Origin: Erythrobacter sp.
GTDB taxonomy: Bacteria > Pseudomonadota > Alphaproteobacteria > Sphingomonadales > Sphingomonadaceae
DNA: 53,851 nt
Assembly (NCBI GenBank): GCA_030148605.1
Contig: JASBTD010000006.1
Span: 1-53,851 of the forward strand
Direction of reading: 5' to 3'
Both the position numbers and the translations under genes were made by a program. Below the pieces are notes generated by a model, which was given only the letters and a program-made list of their open reading frames with translations, searched no databases and was not told where the DNA came from. Position 1 is the stretch's first letter. Each line of letters starts with the position of its first letter. This document shows, piece by piece, positions 8,181 to 16,673 of the stretch.

Positions 8181-9467
8181 TCAGCTGTTTACTGGATTCG
8201 CGGCTGGCGACGTTAGGGCGCATGGCCTTGTGGCGCGTTCGTGCGCGGCATGGACCTCTGCCAGGATGCGCGCGATCCTGGCTGCAGCCTTTCCATCGCC
8301 AAACGGATTGCAGGCCTTGGCCATCGCCGCATAGCTTGCGTCGCAATCAAGCAGCTGCGTTGCGCGCGCCACAATCGAGTTTCGGTTTGCGCCGACCAGC
8401 AACGCCGTTCCTGCTTCGATGGCTTCCGGCCGCTCGGTTTCATTGCGCATGACCAGCACGGGTTTGCCCAAACTTGGCGCTTCCTCTTGTATTCCGCCGC
8501 TATCTGTCAGGATCAGGTCACTGATCTCCATCAGCCTGACGAAGCTGACATAGTCGAGCGGATCGATCAGCGCGATATTCGCATGTCCGTTGAGCTCACG
8601 CAGCATCAGATCGCGAACGCCGGGATTGGGGTGGAGCGGAAACGCGATCGCGACGTCACTACGATCGGAGAGCTCTCTGATCGCACCGGCGATTTCACGC
8701 ATGCCTTCACCGAAGTTCTCACGCCTGTGTGCGGTGACGCAGATCAGGCGTTTGCCGTCAAAGCGCTTGCGCAATTTTTCAATTTCCCAGGCGAGACTGG
8801 GCGTGCGGGCAATCCGGTCCCGTGTCGCAAGCAGGGCATCGATCGCGGTGTTGCCAGTGACGTGGATCGCCGACGGGGAGACATTCTCGCGCCGCAGCGC
8901 GCGTGCCGCGCGTTCGGTCGGAGCAAAATGCAAATCGGCAATGGCGCCCGTTACCTTGCGATTCACCTCTTCCGGCCACGGCGAGTAGATATTCCCGCTA
9001 CGGAGTCCGGCCTCGACATGCCCGACCGGAATCCTGCGGAAATAGCACGCCATTGTCGCCATCGAAGTTGTCAGCGTGTCGCCATGAACCAGCACACGAT
9101 CCGGCATCAAATCATCAAGCGCTGTGGTGAATCCAGTCAGGATGCGGGCGGCCAGCGCATCAAGGCCTTGAGCCTGTTGCATGAGGTCCAGATCGATGTC
9201 CGGTTCGATTTCAGCGAGTGCGAGCACCTGATCCAGCAGCTCTCTATGTTGCGCGGTGACAATCACGCTGGTGCGGATTGCCCGGTTGCGGCGCAGTTCG
9301 CGGATCACCGGGAACATCTTGATCGCTTCCGGCCTCGTGCCGAATGTGACCGCGATATGCGGGCGCGGGTCACTCGAATCCCTGAACGCTACGTGGCGCT
9401 GGCCAAGCGCCGTTGCGGCGTGCAGCTTGCCAAGGCCGCGACGATCAAAGCGGCCATCAGGCGTCAC
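8181..9467 (-). CDS. wecB: UDP-N-acetylglucosamine 2-epimerase, N-terminally fused
   Basis: From residue 37 onward the sequence is a good non-hydrolysing UDP-GlcNAc 2-epimerase: HIAVTFGTRPEAIK (about 37-50), VHGDTLTTSM, HVEAGLRSG, TAHRRENFGEGM and DSGGIQEEAP. The enzyme makes UDP-ManNAc for surface polysaccharide. The first 36 residues are not part of the family, and no ATG or GTG lies at the usual start. The only plausible start is GTG at 9467, just after AAGGAG. That start overlaps the end of a truncated nucleotide-sugar dehydrogenase. The tail therefore looks like the product of a deletion that removed the natural upstream region. Whether the protein is made and active is uncertain. Confidence 0.75.
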   Translation of the reverse strand: MTPDGRFDRRGLGKLHAATALGQRHVAFRDSSDPRPHIAVTFGTRPEAIKMFPVIRELRRNRAIRTSVIVTAQHRELLDQVLALAEIEPDIDLDLMQQAQGLDALAARILTGFTTALDDLMPDRVLVHGDTLTTSMATMACYFRRIPVGHVEAGLRSGNIYSPWPEEVNRKVTGAIADLHFAPTERAARALRRENVSPSAIHVTGNTAIDALLATRDRIARTPSLAWEIEKLRKRFDGKRLICVTAHRRENFGEGMREIAGAIRELSDRSDVAIAFPLHPNPGVRDLMLRELNGHANIALIDPLDYVSFVRLMEISDLILTDSGGIQEEAPSLGKPVLVMRNETERPEAIEAGTALLVGANRNSIVARATQLLDCDASYAAMAKACNPFGDGKAAARIARILAEVHAAHERATRPCALTSPAANPVNS

Positions 9468-9717
9468 CTCCTTGTGACCTCCGGCCGAGGCTTCGGATCA
9501 AGTGTCGCTGGCTGAAGGCCGCCCAAAGCCGCCCATCAGCACGCGCTGCGCCGATAATCTCGTCGAGACCTGGCTCAACAACTGGCGAGCGGCCTTCATT
9601 AATGGCTTGGACCTTCGAATGATTGGTATCAATACCAATCACACGGTGGCCCTGATTAGCGAGGCATCCGGCCGTAACGCTGCCGATATGGCCCAATCCC
9701 AGAACAGCAATATTCAT
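9457..9717 (-). pseudogene. nucleotide-sugar (GDP-mannose/UDP-glucose) dehydrogenase, N-terminal fragment
   Basis: The 86-residue frame starts MNIAVLGLGHIGSVTAGCLA, a Rossmann dinucleotide motif, and continues with GHRVIGIDTN, NEGRSPVVEPGLDEII and ADGRL. This order is that of AlgD/UDP-glucose dehydrogenase proteins, which are normally about 430 residues. Homology ends near residue 66. The last 20 residues (AFSQRHLIRSLGRRSQGG and on) do not belong to the family. The central and C-terminal domains with the catalytic cysteine are absent. This is a deletion relic joined to the upstream edge of the wecB-like gene. Confidence 0.8.
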
Positions 9718-9917
9718 TTCGCGCCTCCGTATGCGGAAGGCGCAGGAGAGAACATGGAATATAAGTGCGGATTATTACCCGTCTGACACGCTGGAAACCC
9801 CCTGCGACACCGAATTTTTATTATTTTTTTGAAGTAATACATAGAACATAAATTCCAGGCAACCGCAAATGTTTGGGCGAGCTTTCCGCCAAGGAAAATC
9901 TTGCCAGCAAGACCCTA

Positions 9918-9940
9918 TCGCGCCATGCAATTTGGCGCGA
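9918..9940. promoter_or_regulatory. palindrome in the leader of the racemase gene
   Basis: TCGCGCCA at 9918-9925 is repeated in perfect inversion as TGGCGCGA at 9933-9940, separated by seven bases. It ends immediately before the GAGGAGAGAG ribosome site and 14 bases before the ATG. It could be an operator for a TetR/GntR-type regulator or an RNA hairpin that limits translation. Confidence 0.5.
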
Positions 9941-9954
9941 TGAGGAGAGAGATA

Positions 9955-11037
9955 ATGTCCCCAACAAATGGACCGTTGACCGGACTTAAGGTTGTCGAAT
10001 TTATCGGGATCGGCCCGGGCCCGCATGTTGCGATGCTGCTGGCTGATCTTGGCGCTGAAGTTGTCAGGATAGAGCGGCAAGGCGGGCAGATCACCAACCC
10101 GGTGGTCGAGCGGGCGCGGCACAGGGTAGCGGTCGATGTGAAATCGGAGGAGGGTCGGCAGTTCTGCCGCGACGCGGCAACGCATGCCGATGTGCTGATC
10201 GAGGGGTTTCGCCCGGGTGTGATGGAGCGGCTTGGGCTTGGCCCGGACGAGCTGCTCGCGCTCAACGAGCGGCTGGTTTATGCCCGCATGACCGGGTGGG
10301 GGCAGGATGGACCGATGGCGCATGCCGCCGGCCATGACATCAACTATATCGCGATCACCGGTGCGCTATCCGCAGTCGGCAAAGCAGGCGAAACGGCCAC
10401 ACCGCCGCAGAACCTTGTCGGCGACTTCGGCGGCGGCTCGATGTATTGCGCCTTCGGTATCCTCGCTGCGCTCTATGAGCGCGAGCGTTCCGGCAAAGGC
10501 CAAGTGGTTGATGCGGCTATCGTTGATGGCGCGACCAGCCTGATGAGCTTTTTCTTCGGTGTGCGCACGCGACCGTACCTCACCACTGATCGCGGCCAGG
10601 GCATGCTCAGCGGCGCGGCCCATTTCTATCGCTGCTATGAATGTGCGGACGGCAAGGAAGTGTCCGTGGGTGCGATCGAGCCGCAATTCTACGCCGAACT
10701 GCTCGAAAAGGCTGATGCACCGGCCGAGCTGCGTGAGGGGCAAATGGATCCGCGCAATTGGGATGACTACACCGGCAAGCTGGCGGCGCTGTTCAAGACC
10801 AAGACACAGGCCGAATGGTGCGAATTGCTGGAAGGCAGTGATGCGTGTTTCGCACCTGTCTTGCCGCTCGATGAAGCACGCGATCATCCTCATTTGAAAG
10901 CGCGCGGCGCCTATGAGGAGCGCGATGGCATCTGGCACACCGCGCCTGCCCCGCGATTTAGCCGCACGCCGGGAACTATCCGCGATAGCGCGGAAGACGG
11001 TGCGGACGTGGTCGCTCGCTGGCAGCAGGAAGGTTAG
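9955..11037 (+). CDS. alpha-methylacyl-CoA racemase, CoA-transferase family III fold
   Basis: The start is ATG at 9955 after GAGGAGAGAG, giving 360 residues. The N-terminus [20 protein letters not shown] followed by [11 protein letters not shown] is diagnostic of the AMACR branch of family III (CaiB-like) enzymes. The catalytic His-Asp pair is in [13 protein letters not shown], and the second conserved Asp is in [14 protein letters not shown] interconverts 2R and 2S branched acyl-CoAs so that they can enter beta-oxidation. It stands 5 bases from a MaoC-type gene, which supports a role in acyl-CoA metabolism. A formyl/succinyl-CoA transferase is less likely because of the AMACR-specific N-terminus. 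Confidence 0.87.
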   Translation: MSPTNGPLTGLKVVEFIGIGPGPHVAMLLADLGAEVVRIERQGGQITNPVVERARHRVAVDVKSEEGRQFCRDAATHADVLIEGFRPGVMERLGLGPDELLALNERLVYARMTGWGQDGPMAHAAGHDINYIAITGALSAVGKAGETATPPQNLVGDFGGGSMYCAFGILAALYERERSGKGQVVDAAIVDGATSLMSFFFGVRTRPYLTTDRGQGMLSGAAHFYRCYECADGKEVSVGAIEPQFYAELLEKADAPAELREGQMDPRNWDDYTGKLAALFKTKTQAEWCELLEGSDACFAPVLPLDEARDHPHLKARGAYEERDGIWHTAPAPRFSRTPGTIRDSAEDGADVVARWQQEG

Positions 11038-11042
11038 GCAGC

Positions 11043-11495
11043 ATGGCGGGCAAGTATTTCGACGAATGGCAGGTGGGTGAACGGATCGCGCATGAGATCC
11101 ATCGCACTGTGACAGAGACCGACAATCTGCTGTTTTCGACCATGACGCATAACCCGCAGCCACTGCACCTGGATGTGGAAGCGGCCAAGGCAAGCGGATT
11201 TGGGCAGATCCTCGTCAATTCGACTTTCACATTCTCGCTACTGGTCGGGCTGTCCGTTGGTGACACCACGCTGGGCACTCTGGTCGCCAATCTGGGCTTC
11301 GACAAAGTCACAACGCCCAAGCCGGTTTTCATCGGCGATACGCTGAGGGCGGAAAGCGAAATCAAGGAATTGCGGGAAAGCAAATCGCGACCCGAAGCGG
11401 GAATCGTGACCTTCCTGCACGAGATGCTCAACCAGCGTGATGAAGTGGTCTGTCGCTGCGAACGCTCAGCGCTGCTTCTGCGGAAGCCCGACTGA
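11043..11495 (+). CDS. MaoC-family acyl-CoA hydratase/dehydratase
   Basis: The 150-residue single hot-dog protein has the block [19 protein letters not shown] at about 26-44. Many R-specific hydratases have SGDxNPIH here. The replacement of that Asp by His (THNPQPLH) is typical of the mesaconyl-CoA hydratase-like subgroup rather than PhaJ. It probably hydrates or dehydrates a short branched enoyl-CoA. It follows the racemase by 5 bases and is surely co-transcribed. Exact substrate cannot be assigned. Confidence 0.82.
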   Translation: MAGKYFDEWQVGERIAHEIHRTVTETDNLLFSTMTHNPQPLHLDVEAAKASGFGQILVNSTFTFSLLVGLSVGDTTLGTLVANLGFDKVTTPKPVFIGDTLRAESEIKELRESKSRPEAGIVTFLHEMLNQRDEVVCRCERSALLLRKPD

Positions 11496-11582
11496 CGTTA
11501 CGGAATAGCGGCAGTCAAACCTGTGCCTTGACGCATGCCCCTCGATCAGCGCACATTTGTGCTCTTGGAGAGGGAGAGGGGT

Positions 11583-13484
11583 ATGCGCCACAAGATCGGG
11601 CAATGGCTTTTGCTGGGGGCAGCATCGCTTGCATTGGCGAGTTGCGGAGCGTCAGTAAGCGAAGAGCAAAGCGGAAACGGCGAAGGGACGATCGAGCTAG
11701 CTGAGTTCCCTGACCGGCCCTATTGGGGTGACACGCACCTCCACACGGATAATTCGATCGATGCATTCGGCTTCGGCGTGCGCTTGGGCGCGGAAGAGGC
11801 TTTGCGGTTCGCGCGCGGCGAAGAAGTGACTTCTACCACCGGTACCAAGGCCAAGCTTGCGCGCCCGCTCGACTTCCTCGTCATTTCGGATCACTCGGAC
11901 GGGCTTGGGTCGACACGCCGGCTGTATGATGCACCGCGCATGCTGATTCAGGACGAGACGCTGCTGCGCTGGCATGACATGATGCATGAAAGCCCTCAGC
12001 AATCGCAGCGCGCCGTGGCTGAAATCATCGACGGCGCAGCGCGCGGTACTTTGCCTGAAGCATTGCTCGATCAGGCCGCAGCAGAAGAAAACACCCGCGA
12101 CATCTGGACCGCGCATCTCGATACGCTCGACCGCTATAACGAGCCGGGCAAATTCACTGCCTTTGCCGGGTTCGAATATACCTTGATGCCCGGGGGCAAC
12201 AATCTGCACCGCGTAGTAATGTTTCGCGACGGCAGCGCGCGAACCAAGACAGTGATTCCCTATCCGGGTCTCGACACAGGCGTTGAAGGGCTGTGGGACT
12301 ACATGGAAGCCTATGCCGCTGCCACGGGTGGTGAAGCGCTGGCAATTCCGCACAACTCCAATGTCTCGAACGGCATGATGTTCGAGCTGACCGGGCCTGA
12401 AGGCGGCGCGATGACCGCTGAATATGCACGCAAGCGCGCCAAGGCAGAGCCGGTAGTCGAAGTCACACAGATCAAGGGGGATAGCGAAACGCATTCGTTC
12501 CTTTCGCCAAATGACGAGTTTGCCGGTTTCGGCGATCTGGGCTGGGAGCTTGGCAACCTCTCAATGACGATAAAGTCGACGCCAGACATGTATGCTGGCA
12601 GCTATATTCGCGAAGCATTGAAGCGCGGGATATCGATCGAAGAGCGGCTGGGTGTAAATCCCTACCAGTTCGGCCTGATCGGCTCGACGGACAGCCACAC
12701 CTCGCTTGCAACCGGCGATGAAGACAATTTCTTCGGCAAGCATACCGGCAGCGAGCCTGCGATAACCAACCGTGCCCTCAACGGGCAGAATCTCGGCACC
12801 AATGCAGAGCGGTTCGGCTGGCACTATCTCGCAGGCGGCTATGCAGCTGCCTGGGCGCGCGGAAATACGCGGGCGGAAATCTTCGATGCGTTCAAGCGCC
12901 GCGAAGTCTACGCCACTACCGGCCCGCGCATGACACTGCGCATATTTGGCGGCTTCGATTTCACCGAAGCCGATTGGAACGGTGACTGGGTCCGCGCAGG
13001 CTATTCTCGCGGCGTGCCAATGGGCGGCGAGCTTGCCGATGGCGGCAAGGCACCGACCTTCTTGATATCCGCGCTCAAGGATCCGGACGGGGCCAATCTT
13101 GACCGGGTACAGGTTGTGAAGGGCTGGATCGACGCCTCGGGCGAGATGCAGGAACGCGTTTACGATGTCGTATGGAGCGACATGGATTCGCGCCGCATGC
13201 GTGGCGGCAAGGTTCCGGCGGTGGGCGACACAGTTGACCGCGCGACTGCGACTTACACCAATGATATCGGCACGGCGGAACTGCGCAGCGTGTGGACCGA
13301 CCCGGATTATCGCGAGGGCCAACGCGCGTTTTACTATGTGCGTGTGCTGGAAATCCCTACGCCGCGCTGGACGCTTTATGATGCGGTGCGCTTCGGCATC
13401 ACTTTGCCCGATGCGGCCATGGCTGACGCGGTGGCTCAGGAACGCGCCTATAGCTCGCCGATCTGGCTCAAGCCTGCCCGATAG
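11583..13484 (+). CDS. DUF3604 lipoprotein with a PHP-like metal site
   Basis: ATG at 11583 follows GAGAGGGAGAGGGG and starts a lipoprotein signal with the lipobox LASC at 18-21, giving 633 residues. Residue +2 after Cys21 is Gly, so outer-membrane sorting is expected. The DUF3604 domain begins at once: YWGDTHLHTDNS (His52 and His54), then VISDHSDG, IPHNSN, and STDSHTSLATGDEDNF near the C-terminus. The spaced His/Asp motifs resemble the metal site of PHP-type phosphoesterases. The frame upstream to 11535 has no ribosome site. It is followed at 8 bases by a parvulin and then by HupE, an arrangement suggesting a joint function. The reaction of DUF3604 proteins is not established to my knowledge. 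Confidence 0.88.
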   Translation: MRHKIGQWLLLGAASLALASCGASVSEEQSGNGEGTIELAEFPDRPYWGDTHLHTDNSIDAFGFGVRLGAEEALRFARGEEVTSTTGTKAKLARPLDFLVISDHSDGLGSTRRLYDAPRMLIQDETLLRWHDMMHESPQQSQRAVAEIIDGAARGTLPEALLDQAAAEENTRDIWTAHLDTLDRYNEPGKFTAFAGFEYTLMPGGNNLHRVVMFRDGSARTKTVIPYPGLDTGVEGLWDYMEAYAAATGGEALAIPHNSNVSNGMMFELTGPEGGAMTAEYARKRAKAEPVVEVTQIKGDSETHSFLSPNDEFAGFGDLGWELGNLSMTIKSTPDMYAGSYIREALKRGISIEERLGVNPYQFGLIGSTDSHTSLATGDEDNFFGKHTGSEPAITNRALNGQNLGTNAERFGWHYLAGGYAAAWARGNTRAEIFDAFKRREVYATTGPRMTLRIFGGFDFTEADWNGDWVRAGYSRGVPMGGELADGGKAPTFLISALKDPDGANLDRVQVVKGWIDASGEMQERVYDVVWSDMDSRRMRGGKVPAVGDTVDRATATYTNDIGTAELRSVWTDPDYREGQRAFYYVRVLEIPTPRWTLYDAVRFGITLPDAAMADAVAQERAYSSPIWLKPAR

Positions 13485-13492
13485 GAGGAGCT

Positions 13493-14302
13493 GTGAATCT
13501 TCCGGATTGGACGCGCGAACCGCTGGTCCATTTCCTTGTCGCCGGGGCGCTGATCTTCGGGCTGTTTTCGCTGCAAGGTGAAGAAGTCGATCCGGCAAGC
13601 CGGACGATCGATGTAGACCGCGAAACGCAAGCGCAGATCGCGCTCGGGTTCGAGCGGCTAATGAGCCGTCCGCCAACCGACGCCGAGCTTGATGGGCAGA
13701 TCGAACGCTACGTGCGCGAAGAAGTGCTCTACCGCGAAGCCTTGCGGCTGGGACTGGATGCCGATGACGCGATTGTGCGGCGGCGGCTGGCGCAAAAGAT
13801 GGATATGTTGGCTGGCGCGCGCGCTGAGACCGAGCAGCCATCTGAGGAGACCTTGCAGCAATGGCTGGCCCAGAACCCTGAACGGTTTGCGAGTGATACG
13901 CGCTATTCGCTCGACCAGCTGTGGTTTGCAGAGGAATCCTCAGCGACTGCAGCACAAAGCAGACTGGCGCGTACCGAGGATTGGCAACCCCTGGGAGAGC
14001 GGATCAGCCTGCCAGCCTCGCTGGAGAATGAGCCGCGCGATGAAGTGCTGGACAGGTTTGGCGTACAGTTCGCCGCCGCGATTGATGAGCTTGAAGCTGG
14101 TGATACCTGGCAAGGGCCGGTCGCATCCGGCCTGGGCTGGCATCTCGTCCGCTTGCGAGGGAAAACTGCGAGCTCGGTTCCGCCGCTCAGCGAAATTCGC
14201 GAGGATGTGGAAAATGATTGGCGCAGCAAGACAATCGATCAGCGGCGCGAGGATGCCTATCAGGTGTTGCGCGAAGCCTATACTGTCACGATTGATCGAT
14301 GA
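13493..14302 (+). CDS. membrane-anchored parvulin-type peptidyl-prolyl isomerase
   Basis: GTG at 13493 follows AGGAGG and encodes 269 residues. A single hydrophobic segment (about 11-27) anchors the N-terminus, leaving the rest in the periplasm. The middle is a SurA/PpiD-like helical region (LDGQIERYVREEVLYREALR). The C-terminal rotamase remnant includes TWQGPVASGLGWHLVRLRGK, the usual parvulin end. It would help fold exported proteins. The start lies 8 bases after the DUF3604 stop and the end overlaps the HupE start by four bases, so the three are translationally linked. A dedicated foldase for the DUF3604 lipoprotein or HupE is a reasonable inference. Confidence 0.8.
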   Translation: MNLPDWTREPLVHFLVAGALIFGLFSLQGEEVDPASRTIDVDRETQAQIALGFERLMSRPPTDAELDGQIERYVREEVLYREALRLGLDADDAIVRRRLAQKMDMLAGARAETEQPSEETLQQWLAQNPERFASDTRYSLDQLWFAEESSATAAQSRLARTEDWQPLGERISLPASLENEPRDEVLDRFGVQFAAAIDELEAGDTWQGPVASGLGWHLVRLRGKTASSVPPLSEIREDVENDWRSKTIDQRREDAYQVLREAYTVTIDR

Positions 14303-15273
14303 TCCGGCTGTTCCTCGCGCTATTTCTGGTTGGGCTGATTGCCGCTCCTGCGCAAGCAGATGAAGTACGTCCGGCGTCGATAGATTTCACTGAAAGAGCA
14401 CCGGGTGAATGGTCGCTCGCATGGAAGCAACCGGTTGCCTCTGCGCGGCAGATTGAGCTGATTGTCCCGGTTATTCCCGACAATTGCGAGATGATTGGCG
14501 AGCCGCACCGCTCGCTTGGTGCAGCAGCTTTCCTGGGGAATGCTGAGGTGCGCTGCAGCGGCGATGTTGCCGGTAAGACAATCGGCTTACCGCAATTGGC
14601 CGGGATGGCTGATGCGCTGGTCCGCGTAGCTCCCTTGGACCGGGAAGTGCAAAGTCATCGGCTTACAGCCAGCCAGCCTTTGGCACAGATCATCGCGCGG
14701 CCTGATCGCTGGCAAGTGCTGCGCAGTTATTTCGTGATCGGCACCGAGCATATCCTGATGGGTTGGGACCATCTGTTGTTTGTGATCGCGCTTGTCCTGT
14801 TGGTCGCAGGCGGCTGGAACGTGGTCAAAGCGGCGACGGCTTTCACTATCGCGCATTCGATCACGCTGGTTGCAACGACGCTGGGCTATGCCGGCCTGCC
14901 TCAACGCCCGGTCGAAGCGTTGATCGCGCTGTCGATTGTATTCCTGGCGGTGGAGCTCGCCCGCAGCGATCGGGAGACCTGGACGCGCCGCTGGCCCTGG
15001 ATCGTCGCATTCGGTTTCGGTCTGCTGCACGGCTTTGGATTTGCCGGGGCATTGCGCGAGATTGGCTTGCCGGAAGGCGAAGTTCCTGCAGCCTTGCTGG
15101 CCTTCAATCTGGGCGTTGAAGCCGGGCAATTGCTAGTGATCGCAGCGGTAATTGCCCTGCGTGCAATTATACAGCGACTGGCCCCGAATGTAGAAGCCCC
15201 GGCACTCAAACTCGCGACTTATGCGATCGGCATTACCGCAGCCTATTGGCTGGTCGACCGCGTCATCGCTTGA
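14299..15273 (+). CDS. HupE/UreJ-family membrane protein
   Basis: The 324-residue protein has a signal peptide (1-20, cleavage after AQA), a periplasmic domain of roughly 120 residues, and six or so membrane segments from residue 140. The membrane part carries GTEHILMGWDHLLFV at 148, FTIAHSITLVATTLG and FGLLHGFGFAGAL, the His-containing motifs of HupE/UreJ. Classical HupE proteins move nickel or cobalt; members with this N-terminal domain are not characterised to my knowledge. ATGA overlaps the parvulin stop. Its last 31 bases overlap in antisense the end of the outer-membrane factor gene. Confidence 0.82.
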   Translation: MIRLFLALFLVGLIAAPAQADEVRPASIDFTERAPGEWSLAWKQPVASARQIELIVPVIPDNCEMIGEPHRSLGAAAFLGNAEVRCSGDVAGKTIGLPQLAGMADALVRVAPLDREVQSHRLTASQPLAQIIARPDRWQVLRSYFVIGTEHILMGWDHLLFVIALVLLVAGGWNVVKAATAFTIAHSITLVATTLGYAGLPQRPVEALIALSIVFLAVELARSDRETWTRRWPWIVAFGFGLLHGFGFAGALREIGLPEGEVPAALLAFNLGVEAGQLLVIAAVIALRAIIQRLAPNVEAPALKLATYAIGITAAYWLVDRVIA

Positions 15274-16673
15274 CTGTCACCGCCCAGTGCCTGCCACAGG
15301 ATAACGCGCGCGCGGCGCGCTTGCCCAATTGCTGCAGCTGCGCGTTCTCCACTGGCATCGGCCGCCCGCCGCGCTTCAAGCACGGTAAGGAAGTCCGCCA
15401 GCCCTGCGCGATAGCGTGTCTCCGCCAGTGAAGCCGCGCGTTCCAACTCGGCGTTTTCACGCGCCGCGGCATCAGCTTGTGCGTCAGCTGCGGCGACCAG
15501 TCCATAGGCGCTTTCCGCTTCGCCCAGAGCATTGAAAACTGCGCCGCGATAGGCTGCAAACGCGGCCTTTTTTCCTGCTGCAGCGCCGTCAATCTGCGCC
15601 TGGATGCGCCCGAAATCGAGTAGCGGTGCAGCGATGCCGCCACCAGCTGAGTAGACTTCGGAACCGTCATCGAACAGCTCGCTGAAATCGAACGCAAGCA
15701 ATCCAAGGGCCGCTGAGAGGGTCAAGCGAGGAAATCGCTGACGCGCAGCCGCTGCAAGATCGGCGTCGGCGGCGGCCAGTTCAGCCGCTGCGGCTCGGAT
15801 ATCGGGCCTTGCCGTCAGGAGCGTGGATGGCATCGTTGTTGGTGCGGCGGGAAGTCCCAATTCGTCGTGCTCTTGGATCAGTATCTGGCCGATCAATACC
15901 GGCTGCTGGCCAGTGAGAGACACAAGCCGCCCGACGATCTGAGCGCGTTCGCTTCCCAGCGCTGCGAGGCGAGACCGGCTTTGGCTGGCCGCAGCTTCTG
16001 CACGCACGCGATCAAACCCGGGCGCAAGGCCTGCATCTTCGCGCTTTCCGACAAGTTCAGCCAGGCGTTCAGCGGCGTCAAGGTCTTGCAACAAGGCCGT
16101 TTGACGCGCGTGATTGGTTCGCCAGTCGACCACTGCGCCGGCTATCTCCGCGATCAATGCTGTGCGTACCGCTGCGGCATTTGCGTTCGCTGCATCGACG
16201 CGAGCTGATGCCGCTCGCTCGCTCGCCTTCAGACGGCCAAAGATATCCAGCTCCCAGCTGGCTGTGAGATTGGCAGAATATCCGGTCTGCTCTGTATCGA
16301 ACGGCAAGGCATCTGATACACCGCCACCAAACTGCGCGGGATTGCTGCGCCGGAATTCGATCCCGGCATCTGCCCCGATCACAGGCAGCCGCGCTGCACC
16401 TGCGCCGCGTGCGGCAGCTCTGGCCGCTTCCACTCGCGCCAGCGCTTCAGCCAGGCTGGGCGCATCTTGCATTGCCAGCTGCATAAGGGTTGAGAAGGCA
16501 GGATCGCTTTGAGGAAGCAGCGAAGCCAGCTGTGTGGTTTCCGCTTCGCTAGGGCCGAACACAAATTCGTCGCCAAGTTCCGGCGCTGGCGTAGCGATTT
16601 CCGGGGGCGGACCCGCGACGCAAGCGGCGAGCGCCAGACTGGCCGCGAGAGCGAAAGGGGCTTTGCGGTTCAT
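15243..16673 (-). CDS. outer-membrane factor lipoprotein of an export system (NodT/OprM type)
   Basis: The 476-residue lipoprotein has the lipobox LAAC at 15-18 followed by a proline-rich linker. It carries two OEP repeats, with long coiled-coil helices such as PSLAEALARVEAARAAARGA and the conserved GAGIAAPLLDFGRI-type turn (here GGGIAAPLLDFGRIQAQ). It forms the outer-membrane channel of a tripartite exporter. The start ATG overlaps the stop of the HlyD-type adaptor by four bases. It is the last gene of the leftward export operon, and its 3' end overlaps hupE by 31 bases in convergent orientation. Confidence 0.9.
   Translation of the reverse strand: MNRKAPFALAASLALAACVAGPPPEIATPAPELGDEFVFGPSEAETTQLASLLPQSDPAFSTLMQLAMQDAPSLAEALARVEAARAAARGAGAARLPVIGADAGIEFRRSNPAQFGGGVSDALPFDTEQTGYSANLTASWELDIFGRLKASERAASARVDAANANAAAVRTALIAEIAGAVVDWRTNHARQTALLQDLDAAERLAELVGKREDAGLAPGFDRVRAEAAASQSRSRLAALGSERAQIVGRLVSLTGQQPVLIGQILIQEHDELGLPAAPTTMPSTLLTARPDIRAAAAELAAADADLAAAARQRFPRLTLSAALGLLAFDFSELFDDGSEVYSAGGGIAAPLLDFGRIQAQIDGAAAGKKAAFAAYRGAVFNALGEAESAYGLVAAADAQADAAARENAELERAASLAETRYRAGLADFLTVLEARRAADASGERAAAAIGQARRARVILWQALGGDSQAMTRSTSQ

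Noticed and set aside
8241..9515. Long open frame opposite wecB
   Set aside because: Lies wholly antisense to a well-supported epimerase and has no family features.
12561..13955. 464-codon open frame antisense to the DUF3604 and parvulin genes
   Set aside because: Composition is typical of reverse-strand shadow; the plus-strand genes have lipobox, ribosome sites and family motifs.
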